NCBI RefSeq assembly: GCF_014596465.1
Contig: NZ_MECK01000556.1
Coordinates: 57,420-121,419 of the forward strand
Length of the DNA: 64,000 bases
Origin: Streptomyces sp. CBMA123
Lineage (GTDB): Bacteria; Actinomycetota; Actinomycetes; Streptomycetales; Streptomycetaceae
Reading direction: 5' to 3'
The notes beneath the pieces were generated by a model, which was not told the origin of the DNA, did no database searches, and saw only the letters and a list, made by a program, of their open reading frames with translations. How positions within the stretch are numbered: the stretch's first letter is position 1; each line of letters begins with the position of its first letter. Shown in pieces: positions 9,445 through 16,787 of the stretch. The translations under genes were made by a program, and so were the position numbers.

Positions 9445-9477
9445 AGGGCCCGCCCCCGATGGTGGGGGGCGGGCCCT
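9445..9477. terminator. Bidirectional hairpin terminator between TetR and SDR genes
   Basis: AGGGCCCGCCCCC (9445-9457) pairs with GGGGGCGGGCCCT (9465-9477) around a 7-nt loop. It lies between convergent stops at 9392 and 9543. About four imperfect GTGAGGCGGG direct repeats follow at 9480-9517. Confidence 0.75.
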
Positions 9478-9542
9478 GGGTGAGGCGGGGTGAGGCAGGG
9501 TGAGGCGGGTGAGGCGGGGCGTCCTGCCGGGGGCGGGCCCCG

Positions 9543-10310
9543 CTACTGCGGGGTCACGTAGGCGCCGGAGATGCCGCCGTCGACGAGGAAGGTGTTGGCG
9601 GTCATGAAGGAGGAGTCGTCGGAGGCGAGGAAGGCCACCGCGGCGGCGATCTCCTCGGGCTCGGCGAAGCGGCCCAGCGGGATGTGGACCAGGCGGCGGG
9701 CGGCCCGCTCCGGGTCCTTGGCGAAGAGTTCCCGCAGCAGCGGGGTGTTCACCGGGCCGGGGCACAGGGCGTTGACGCGGATGCCCTCGCGGGCGAACTG
9801 CACGCCCAGCTCGCGGGACATGGCCAGCACGCCGCCCTTGGAGGCGCTGTAGGAGATCTGGGAGGTGGCCGCGCCCATCACGGCGACGAACGACGCGGTG
9901 TTGATGATCGAGCCCTTGCCCTGGCGCTGCATGTGCGGGATCGCGTACTTGCAGCACAGGTAGACGCTGGTGAGGTTGACCTCCTGGACGCGCTTCCAGG
10001 CCTCCAGGCCGGTGGTGAGGATGGAGTCGTCGTCCGGCGGGGAGATGCCCGCGTTGTTGAAGGTGATGTCGAGGCGTCCGTACTCGTCGACGGCCCGCTG
10101 GAAGAGGTCGCGCACCGCGGCCTCGTCGGTGACGTCGGCCTGGATGAACAGGCCGCCGACCTCGTTCGCGGCCTTGGCGCCGGTCTCGGGGTCGAGGTCG
10201 ACGCAGACCACCTTCGCGCCCTCGGCGGCGAAGCGGCGGGCGGTCGCCAGGCCGATGCCGCTGCCGGCGCCGGTGATGACGGCCACGCGGCCGTCGAGTC
10301 GCTGGGTCAT
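9543..10310 (-). CDS. Short-chain dehydrogenase/reductase (NAD(P)-dependent)
   Basis: 255 aa. Classical SDR motifs are present: TGAGSGIG cofactor loop, FNNAG, catalytic Ser in NTASFVAVMG, YSASK (Tyr/Lys) and PGPVNTPL. The acidic VDLDPE after strand 2 favours NAD(H). I prefer the ATG at 10310 because GGAGGA lies about 9 nt upstream; an in-frame ATG at 10319 is too close to it and overlaps the end of the aldehyde dehydrogenase gene. It is the last gene of the amine-catabolic operon and could oxidise or reduce a hydroxy/oxo intermediate; which one is not evident. Confidence 0.9.
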   Translation of the reverse strand: MTQRLDGRVAVITGAGSGIGLATARRFAAEGAKVVCVDLDPETGAKAANEVGGLFIQADVTDEAAVRDLFQRAVDEYGRLDITFNNAGISPPDDDSILTTGLEAWKRVQEVNLTSVYLCCKYAIPHMQRQGKGSIINTASFVAVMGAATSQISYSASKGGVLAMSRELGVQFAREGIRVNALCPGPVNTPLLRELFAKDPERAARRLVHIPLGRFAEPEEIAAAVAFLASDDSSFMTANTFLVDGGISGAYVTPQ

Positions 10311-10315
10311 GCTGA

Positions 10316-11689
10316 TCATTCCTCCGTGGAGATGAAGACGTTCTTGGTCTGGGTGAAGGCGTCGAGGGCGTCCGGGCCGAGTTCACGGCCGAGTCCGGAC
10401 TGCTTGAAGCCGCCGAACGGCGTGGTGTAGCGCACCGAGGAGTGCGAGTTGACGGAGAGGTTGCCGGCCTCGACGCCGCGCGAGACCCGCAGGGCGCGGC
10501 CGAGGTCCCTGGTCCAGATGGAGCCGGACAGGCCGTACTCGGTGGCGTTGGCGATGCGCAGGGCGTCCTGTTCGTCGCGGAACGGGACGACGGCGACGAC
10601 CGGGCCGAAGATCTCCTCGGTGAAGGCGCGGTCGTCGTGCCGCACGGGCGCGAGGACGGTCGGCGGGTACCAGAAGCCGGGCCCGTCGGGGGCGCTGCCG
10701 CGGAAGGCGACGGCCGAGGTGTCCGGGACGTAGGAGGAGACCCGCTCGCGGTGGGCGGCCGAGATCAGCGGGCCCATCTCGGTCTTCTCGTCGCTCGGGT
10801 CGCCGACCCGCACGCCGCGCACGGCCGGCTCCAGCAGCGCCATGAAGTCGTCGAACACGGACGCCTCGACGAGGATCCGGGAGCGGGCGCAGCAGTCCTG
10901 GCCGGCGTTGTCGAAGACGGCGTAGGGCGCGGTCGCGGCGGCCTTGGCGAGGTCGGCGTCGGCGAAGACGATGTTGGCGCTCTTGCCGCCGAGTTCGAGG
11001 GTGACGGGCTTCACCTGGGCGGCGCAGCCCGCCATGATCTCCTTGCCGACCCGGGTCGAGCCGGTGAAGACGACCTTGCGCACGTCGGGGTGGGTGACGA
11101 AGCGCTGTCCGACGACCGGGCCGCGGCCGGGCAGGACCTGGAGCACGCCCTCGGGGATCCCGGCCGCCAGGGCGAGTTCGGCCAGGCGCAGCGCGGTGAG
11201 CGGGGTGAGTTCGGCCGGTTTGACGATGACGGTGTTGCCGGCGGCGAGCGCCGGGGCGAGGGCCCAGGCGGCGATCGGCATGGGGAAGTTCCAGGGCACG
11301 ATGACCCCGACGACGCCGATCGGTTCCTGGAAGGTGACGTCGAGGCCGCCGGCGACGGGGATCTGCCGGCCGAACAGCCGCTCGGGGGCGGCGGCGTAGT
11401 ACTCGATGACGTCCCGCGCGTTGCCCGCCTCCCAGCGGGCGTTGCCGATGGTGTGCCCGGCGTTGGCGACCTCCAGGGCGGCGAGGTGCTCGCGGTCGGC
11501 GTCGACGGCGGCGGCGAAGGCGCGCAGCAGCCGGGCGCGGTCGGCGGGGGCCACCCGGCGCCAGGTGTCGAAGGCGGCGCGGGCGCGGGCGACGGCGGCG
11601 TCGGTCTCGGCGGGGCCGGCGAGTTCGACGGTGGTGATCACCTCCTCGGTGGCGGGGTTGACGACCTCGAAGAGGTCCGGTTCGGTCAT
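10316..11689 (-). CDS. Aldehyde dehydrogenase, gamma-glutamyl-aminobutyraldehyde type
   Basis: 457 aa. The catalytic core is clear: ELGGKSANIVFADAD (general-base Glu), DNAGQDCCARSR (nucleophile Cys) and EEIFGPVVAVVPF. The ATG at 11689 overlaps the amidotransferase stop as ATGA. Next to a glutamine synthetase-like ligase and a class I amidotransferase, the expected reaction is NAD-dependent oxidation of a gamma-glutamylated amino-aldehyde, as in PuuC-type polyamine catabolism. An ethanolamine-derived aldehyde is the main alternative. The DCC double cysteine at the active site is seen in several amine-derived aldehyde dehydrogenases. Confidence 0.9.
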   Translation of the reverse strand: MTEPDLFEVVNPATEEVITTVELAGPAETDAAVARARAAFDTWRRVAPADRARLLRAFAAAVDADREHLAALEVANAGHTIGNARWEAGNARDVIEYYAAAPERLFGRQIPVAGGLDVTFQEPIGVVGVIVPWNFPMPIAAWALAPALAAGNTVIVKPAELTPLTALRLAELALAAGIPEGVLQVLPGRGPVVGQRFVTHPDVRKVVFTGSTRVGKEIMAGCAAQVKPVTLELGGKSANIVFADADLAKAAATAPYAVFDNAGQDCCARSRILVEASVFDDFMALLEPAVRGVRVGDPSDEKTEMGPLISAAHRERVSSYVPDTSAVAFRGSAPDGPGFWYPPTVLAPVRHDDRAFTEEIFGPVVAVVPFRDEQDALRIANATEYGLSGSIWTRDLGRALRVSRGVEAGNLSVNSHSSVRYTTPFGGFKQSGLGRELGPDALDAFTQTKNVFISTEE

Positions 11690-12477
11690 CGGGCGGTCTC
11701 CCTCTGGCTGGCGGTGATGAACGCGTGGAACAGGCGCGGGTCGTCGGGGTCGGTCTCCGGGTGCCACTGGACGCCCAGGGCGAAGCGGTGGCCGATGAGT
11801 TCGAGTGCCTCGACGGTGCCGTCGGCGCTGTGGGCGGTGGCCCGCAGGCCGGTGCCGATCCGGTCGACGGCCTGGTGGTGGTAGCAGGAGACCTCGGTGA
11901 CGGGCCCCAGGACGGCGGCGATCCGGCTGCCGTGCGCCGGGGTGACCCGGTGGCGGACGAAGCGGGCGGGGGCGATCTGGTGGCTGTCGTCGGGCAGGTG
12001 CTGGAGGAGGGTGCCGCCGAGTTCGACGTTGAGCAGTTGCATGCCTCGGCAGACGCCGAGGACCGGCAGGTCCCGGGCGAGGGCGGCGCGCAGCAGCCGG
12101 CTCTCCCAGTCGTCGCGGGCGTGGTGGGGCGGGCCGGTGCGGGGGTGGGGGGCGGCCGCGTAGCGGGCCGGGTCGACGTCCGGTCCGCCGGTGAGGACGA
12201 GTCCGTCGAGGGCGTCGAGGAGGTGGCCGGCCGCGCCGGGCTGGGGCGGCAGCAGGACCGGGGTGCCGCCCGCGCGGGCGATGGCGTCGACGTACGTCTG
12301 GGGTACGAGGGCGGCGCGCTGGTTCCAGACGGACCAGGCGGCGGCGTCCTGGTAGGTGCTGATGCCGATGAGCGGTCGTCGGCGGTCGTCGGGGGGTGTC
12401 GTGTCGGGGCCGGTCGTGTCGGGGCCGGTCGTGTCGGGGGGTGTCGTGTCGGTGGCGGTCACGTCGGTGGCGGTCAC
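11686..12477 (-). CDS. Class I glutamine amidotransferase, gamma-glutamyl-GABA hydrolase type
   Basis: 263 aa. It starts GTG at 12477, overlapping the ligase stop as GTGA. The Cys nucleophile sits in LGVCRGMQLLN and the His-Glu pair in GVQWHPETD, the peptidase C26 / PuuD arrangement. It would release the glutamate cap from gamma-glutamyl intermediates in the cytoplasm. Residues 1-30 are a low-complexity TTPPDTTGPDTTGPDTT tail encoded by short direct repeats at about 12400-12445, which is unusual and probably length-variable. It is placed between the ligase and the dehydrogenase in the operon. Confidence 0.9.
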   Translation of the reverse strand: MTATDVTATDTTPPDTTGPDTTGPDTTPPDDRRRPLIGISTYQDAAAWSVWNQRAALVPQTYVDAIARAGGTPVLLPPQPGAAGHLLDALDGLVLTGGPDVDPARYAAAPHPRTGPPHHARDDWESRLLRAALARDLPVLGVCRGMQLLNVELGGTLLQHLPDDSHQIAPARFVRHRVTPAHGSRIAAVLGPVTEVSCYHHQAVDRIGTGLRATAHSADGTVEALELIGHRFALGVQWHPETDPDDPRLFHAFITASQRETAR

Positions 12478-13832
12478 AGTCGCTCGAATCCGCGGCGCCG
12501 CTCCCAGTCGGTCACCGCCCGCTGGTAGGAGGCGAGTTCGGTGCGTCCGGCGTGGGTGTAGTGCCGCACGACGTCCTTGCCGAAGGCCTCGGTGGCGACG
12601 GTGCTGCGCTCGAAGGCGTCGACCGCGTCGCGCAGGGTGGCGGGCACCCGGGGCGCGTCGGAGGTGTAGGCGTTTCCGGTGAACTCCGGCTGGAGTTCCA
12701 GCTGTTGCTCGACGCCGTGCAGTCCCGCGGCGATCAAGGCGGCGACCGCGAGGTAGGGGTTGACGTCGCCGCCGGGGACGCGGTTCTCGAAGCGCAGCGA
12801 CGGGCCGTGGCCGACGACGCGCAGGGCGCAGGTGCGGTTGTCGCGGCCCCAGGCGATGGCGGTGGGCGCGAAGCTGCCGGGGACGTAGCGCTTGTAGGAG
12901 TTGACGGTGGGGGCGAACAGCAGGGCGAAGTCGGCGAGGCAGGCGAGCTGGCCGGCGAGGAAGTGCTCCATGGTGCGGGAGAAGCCGTGCGGGCGGTCTC
13001 CGGCGAACACCGGGGTGCCCTGCTCGTCGCGCAGGCTCAGGTGGATGTGGCAGGAGTTGCCCTCGCGTTCGTCGTACTTGGCCATGAACGTGAGGCTGCA
13101 GCCCTCCTGGGCGGCGATCTCCTTGGCACCGGTCTTGTAGACGGTGTGGTTGTCGCAGGTGGTGAGGGCGTCGGCGTACTTGAAGGCGATCTCGTGCTGG
13201 CCGAGGTTGCACTCGCCCTTGGCGGACTCGACGGTGAGGCCGGCGCCGGCCATGCCGTTGCGCAGGCGGCGCAGCAGGGGTTCGATGCGCCCGGTGCCGA
13301 GGATGGAGTAGTCGACGTTGTACTGGTTGGCCGGGGTGAGCCGGGTGTAGTCCTTGTCCCAGGCCTGTTCGTAGCTGTCCCGGAAGACGATGAACTCCAG
13401 TTCGGTGGCGGCCTGGGCCTGCCAGCCGTGGCCGGCCAGGCGGTCGAGCTGGCGCTGGAGGACCTGGCGCGGGGAGACGGCGACCGGGGTGCCGTCGTGG
13501 TGGACGACGTCGCACTGGACCATGACGGTGGCGGGGTGCCAGGGGACGGAGCGCAGGGTGGCGAGGTCGGGGCGCAGCGTCAGGTCGCCGTAGCCGTTCT
13601 CCCAGGAGGAGACCTCGTACCCGTCGACGGTGTTCATGTCGACGTCGACGGCCAGCAGGTAGCCGCAGCCCTCCGCGGCGCCGGTCACGACGTCGTCCAG
13701 GAAGTACTCGGCGGCGACGCGTTTGCCCTGGAGGCGCCCCTGCATGTCGGTCATGGCGAGCACGACGGTGTCGACGGACCCGTCGGCGACGCGGGTGCGC
13801 AGTTCGTCGAGGGTGAGCCGGGGGGTGGTCAT
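12474..13832 (-). CDS. Glutamine synthetase-like gamma-glutamyl-amine ligase (GlnA3/GlnA4 type)
   Basis: 452 aa, the size of type I GS-like ligases. Core motifs: ATELEFIVF (metal Glu), ESAKGECNLGQHEIAFKYAD, NSCHIHLSL, NSYKRYVPGSFAPT and FENRVPGGDVNPYLAVAALI. The adenylylation-loop Tyr region of true GS is absent. In actinomycetes such proteins glutamylate polyamines (GlnA2/GlnA3) or ethanolamine (GlnA4) instead of ammonia; sequence alone does not settle which. Genes for an amine permease, C26 hydrolase and aldehyde dehydrogenase on either side support amine utilisation. The start overlaps the stop of a 16-codon mini-ORF (ATGA). Confidence 0.9.
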   Translation of the reverse strand: MTTPRLTLDELRTRVADGSVDTVVLAMTDMQGRLQGKRVAAEYFLDDVVTGAAEGCGYLLAVDVDMNTVDGYEVSSWENGYGDLTLRPDLATLRSVPWHPATVMVQCDVVHHDGTPVAVSPRQVLQRQLDRLAGHGWQAQAATELEFIVFRDSYEQAWDKDYTRLTPANQYNVDYSILGTGRIEPLLRRLRNGMAGAGLTVESAKGECNLGQHEIAFKYADALTTCDNHTVYKTGAKEIAAQEGCSLTFMAKYDEREGNSCHIHLSLRDEQGTPVFAGDRPHGFSRTMEHFLAGQLACLADFALLFAPTVNSYKRYVPGSFAPTAIAWGRDNRTCALRVVGHGPSLRFENRVPGGDVNPYLAVAALIAAGLHGVEQQLELQPEFTGNAYTSDAPRVPATLRDAVDAFERSTVATEAFGKDVVRHYTHAGRTELASYQRAVTDWERRRGFERL

Positions 13833-13879
13833 CGGGTCTCCGGATCGGTGTCGGGGGTGGGCGGCTGCGGGCTGGTCAT
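13829..13879 (-). CDS. 16-codon mini-ORF coupling permease and ligase genes
   Basis: The frame ATG at 13879 to TGA at 13829 encodes MTSPQPPTPDTDPETR. Its start overlaps the permease stop (ATGA) and its stop overlaps the ligase start (ATGA). Each start is preceded by CCGGAG-x-CCCG, because the segment CCGGAG(C/A)CCCGATGACCA is repeated 47 bp apart. It may be a translational relay carrying ribosomes from permease to ligase, or the scar of a small duplication. There is no evidence that the peptide itself has a function. Confidence 0.5.
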   Translation of the reverse strand: MTSPQPPTPDTDPETR

Positions 13880-15459
13880 CGGGGCTCCGGTCCGGGGGCC
13901 GGGGCGTCGGGCGCGTAGGGCTTGGACGGCGCGGACGGCGCGGCGCTGATGTGCGGCCCGGTGAACCAGTGCCGGGCGGAGGCCAGCCACCACACGCCGG
14001 CGAAGCCGCCCACGACGGCCACGGCGACCGGGGTGTAGTTGAAGCTCTCGGCGGTGATCGGGCTGGCGGTGGGCAGCATGAACAGGACGCTGATCACCGC
14101 CGTCCAGACGACGGCGACGACGCCGATCGGCCGGCTCCAGCGGCCCAGGTGCCAGGGGCCGCGCGGGAAGTCCTCGCCCTGGCGCAGCCGCAGGTACACC
14201 GGGATGACGTAGGAGATGTAGAGGCCGATGACGGAGATCGAGGTCACGGCCGTGTAGGCGGTGTTGTTCCAGAGCGCGGGCAGTCCCAGCAGCAGGGCGC
14301 CGCCGGTGGCCAGCCAGACCGCGTTGGTCGGGGTCTGGGTGCGCGGGGAGATGCGGTGCCAGAGGCGGGAGCCGGGCAGCGCGCCGTCGCGGGAGAAGGC
14401 GTAGATCATGCGCGAGTTGGCGGTGACGGAGGCCATGCCGCAGAAGAACTGGGCGCCGATGACGATGAGCAGCAGGAACTGGGCACCGCCGGAGCCGATC
14501 GCGTCGATGAAGATCTGCGCGGGCGGGACCTGGGTGTCGCTGTTGAGCGCGCCGTCGTAGTCGCGGATCGCGAAGGTGATGCCGAGCAGCAGGATCCAGC
14601 CCGCGACCAGGGAGACGGTGATGGCGTTGACGATGCCGCGGGGGCCGGAGCGGGCGGCGTCCTGGGTCTCCTCGGTCATGTGGGCGGAGGCGTCGTAGCC
14701 GGTGAGGGTGTACTGGGCCATCAGCAGGCCGAGCATCGCGACGTAGAACTGGCTGTGGAAGCCGGTCCGGTTGACGAAGTCGGTGAAGACGGAGGAGGCG
14801 GAGGCGTGCCGCTCGGGGAACAGCGCGAGCGCGCCGACGATGATCGCGACGCCGGCCAGGTGCCACCAGACGGAGACGCTGTTGAGGACGGCGACCAGGC
14901 GCACCCCGAAGGTGTTGAGCAGGCCGTGCGCCAGCAGGATGACCGCGAAGATCTCCATGGTGTGCGCGGGGGTGGCCGCGACGCCGTAGCGCAGGTCGAG
15001 GAAGGCGTTGGTGAAGAAGGCGGCGCCGTAGTCGACGCTGGCGGTCACCGCGACCTGGCCGAGGAAGTTGAACCAGCCGGTGAACCAGCTCCAGGCCGGG
15101 CCGCGGCTGCGGGTCAGCTTGGCGGACCAGTAGTAGAGGCCGCCGGCCGTCGGGTAGCTGGAGCAGATCTCGGCCATCGCGAGGCCGACGCAGAGCGTCA
15201 GCAGGCCGACCACCGGCCAGCCCCAGATGATCAGGGCCGGGCCGCCGGTCTTCATCCCCGTCCCGTAGAGGGTCAGGCAGCCGGACAGGATCGAGACGAT
15301 GGAGAAGGAGACGGCGAAGTTGGAGAAGCCCGTCATCGAGCGGGCCAGCTCCTGGGTGTAGCCCAGCTCGCGGAGGCGTTGTTCGTCGGCGGAAACAGGG
15401 GAGGAATCCACCGGGAACACGGCGGGGCCAGGGTGGTCGGGTGAGCGTGCGTCGGTCAT
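13876..15459 (-). CDS. APC-superfamily amino acid/amine permease
   Basis: 527 aa with about 12 hydrophobic segments. The ATG at 15459 is preceded by AGGGG. The start of TM1 (FSNFAVSFSIVSILSGCLTLYG) and the segment GLAMAEICSSYPTAGGLYYW are typical of the bacterial GABA/polyamine-type APC transporters. It is the first gene of the operon with the gamma-glutamyl ligase and most likely imports the amine substrate (putrescine, another polyamine, ethanolamine or GABA). It is divergent from the FadR-type regulator, with a palindromic operator in the shared promoter region. Confidence 0.92.
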   Translation of the reverse strand: MTDARSPDHPGPAVFPVDSSPVSADEQRLRELGYTQELARSMTGFSNFAVSFSIVSILSGCLTLYGTGMKTGGPALIIWGWPVVGLLTLCVGLAMAEICSSYPTAGGLYYWSAKLTRSRGPAWSWFTGWFNFLGQVAVTASVDYGAAFFTNAFLDLRYGVAATPAHTMEIFAVILLAHGLLNTFGVRLVAVLNSVSVWWHLAGVAIIVGALALFPERHASASSVFTDFVNRTGFHSQFYVAMLGLLMAQYTLTGYDASAHMTEETQDAARSGPRGIVNAITVSLVAGWILLLGITFAIRDYDGALNSDTQVPPAQIFIDAIGSGGAQFLLLIVIGAQFFCGMASVTANSRMIYAFSRDGALPGSRLWHRISPRTQTPTNAVWLATGGALLLGLPALWNNTAYTAVTSISVIGLYISYVIPVYLRLRQGEDFPRGPWHLGRWSRPIGVVAVVWTAVISVLFMLPTASPITAESFNYTPVAVAVVGGFAGVWWLASARHWFTGPHISAAPSAPSKPYAPDAPAPGPEPR

Positions 15460-15554
15460 GGGCACCCCTGGGGGTTGAGGGTGTGCCGGGGTGCGCGCGG
15501 CCACGACGGCGTGGGCGCACCCGCCCCGGCGGCTTCGACGGTCGGACGGCTCTT

Positions 15555-15578
15555 CAATGGTCTAAAGTCAGACCATTG
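15555..15578. promoter_or_regulatory. Palindromic FadR/GntR operator
   Basis: CAATGGTCT (15555-15563) and AGACCATTG (15570-15578) form a perfect 9-bp inverted repeat around AAAGTC. The core TGGTCT...AGACCA resembles operators of FadR-subfamily GntR regulators. It lies between the permease start (15459) and the regulator gene, so it can control both. Confidence 0.8.
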
Positions 15579-15652
15579 GGTGGGTGAGCAGCATCGTTCC
15601 GGCTGGACGGTGGCCACGTCAAGGGCAGGATGGGAATGAGTGCGGGATATCC

Positions 15653-16423
15653 GTGCGCAGGTACGATTCCGGCGTGGACGTGGACGTGACGCGTGAGCAG
15701 GCACGGCTCGACTGGGAGGCCGGGGCGATCTTCCGCCCGATCCGGACCGGCAACGCCTTCGAGGAGACCGTCGAACGGCTGCTCCAGGCGATCAAGCTCG
15801 GCGTCTTCGGCCCCGGCGACCGGCTGCCCGCCGAACGCGACCTCGCCGCCCGGCTCGGCGTCAGCCGCGAGACCCTGCGCGAGGCGCTCCGCACCCTCCA
15901 GCAGGCCGACTGCGTCGCACCCCGCCGCGGCCGCTACGGCGGAACCTTCGTCACCTATCGGATGCCCGAACCGGACGTCGCCGACCTGCGCCGCGCCGCC
16001 CGCGACCTCGGCGGCGCGCTGGAGGACGCGCTGACCTACCGGCAGGTCCTGGAGGTCGGGGCCGCCGAGGCCGCCGCCCGGCGCCCCCTCTCCCCCGAGC
16101 AGCGCGCCCACCTGGAGGACCGGCTGACCGAGCTGGACGCAGCCCCGGCGGAGCAGTACCGCCAGCTGGACTCGCGCTTCCACCTCGCCATCGGTGAACT
16201 CACCGGCTCACCCGCCCTCGCCGCGGCCATCGCCGAGGCCAGGATGCGCCTCAACGACCTGCTGAACGCGATCCCCATACTGGAGCGCAACATCGAGCAC
16301 GCCGCCGAGCAGCACCGGGCGATGGTCCGGGCGATCCTCGACGGCGACGGCGACGGCGCCCGACGCGCCACCGAGGAACACCTCGCCGCGACGGCCTCAC
16401 TGCTGCGGGGCTTCCTGGCCTGA
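15653..16423 (+). CDS. GntR family regulator, FadR (FCD) subfamily
   Basis: About 256 aa. The winged helix reads IKLGVFGPGDRLPAERDLA then LGVSRETLREALRTLQQAD; the C-terminal FCD domain has DSRFHLAIGELTGSP and EHAAEQHRAMVRAI, with the His/Asp/Asn positions that bind metal and a carboxylate ligand. The start is uncertain: I give the GTG at 15653; the GTG at 15674 and the ATG at 15584 are alternatives and none has a strong Shine-Dalgarno. It is the likely repressor or sensor for the divergent amine operon. It is followed by a 16-bp hairpin. Confidence 0.88.
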   Translation: MRRYDSGVDVDVTREQARLDWEAGAIFRPIRTGNAFEETVERLLQAIKLGVFGPGDRLPAERDLAARLGVSRETLREALRTLQQADCVAPRRGRYGGTFVTYRMPEPDVADLRRAARDLGGALEDALTYRQVLEVGAAEAAARRPLSPEQRAHLEDRLTELDAAPAEQYRQLDSRFHLAIGELTGSPALAAAIAEARMRLNDLLNAIPILERNIEHAAEQHRAMVRAILDGDGDGARRATEEHLAATASLLRGFLA

Positions 16424-16787
16424 CACTCCCCCGGGACCACCGGCCGTCCAAACGCTCCAAGGCTCTGTTTCCACTGCACGGCACGGGAGGTGGTGCCACC
16501 GCCCGGTGGCACCACCTCCCCGGCGGACCGCTACTCGGTCAGCTGATCGACGGGTTGCCGGGCAGGCCGGGTGCCGGCTACCTCCAAGCCCTGGCGGAGA
16601 TGGTCCAGCACGGCAGGGATCTCTTGCCACGATTGCCCGATGACCGCCTCTTCGCCGCGGCCCTGGCCCGACGCTGCTTCGAGCCGGGCGGTTCCGTGAA
16701 CACGGGCCCCGCAGGGGATGCTTCTGGAAGACTGCTGCCGCATGATGCGGCGTCAGGGCAGGGAAGCCTGCGGGGTGGGGGGCCACT
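16424..16787. other. Intergenic region with a 16-bp hairpin and competing small frames
   Basis: The hairpin is annotated separately. From 16531 to about 16740 both strands are open with GC-rich third positions. The minus frame (16743-16531, 70 aa, ending GTRPARQPVDQLTE) stops just before the hairpin and could be a real small gene. The plus frame reads protein-like too (AGYLQALAEMVQHGRDLL) but has no clear start. I cannot decide between a small gene and a relic; neither start has a good ribosome binding site. Confidence 0.4.
16485..16520. terminator. Perfect 16-bp hairpin terminator
   Basis: GGGAGGTGGTGCCACC (16485-16500) pairs with GGTGGCACCACCTCCC (16505-16520) around GCCC. It follows the FadR-type gene by 60 nt, and would also follow the small minus-strand frame ending at 16531. 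Confidence 0.8.
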
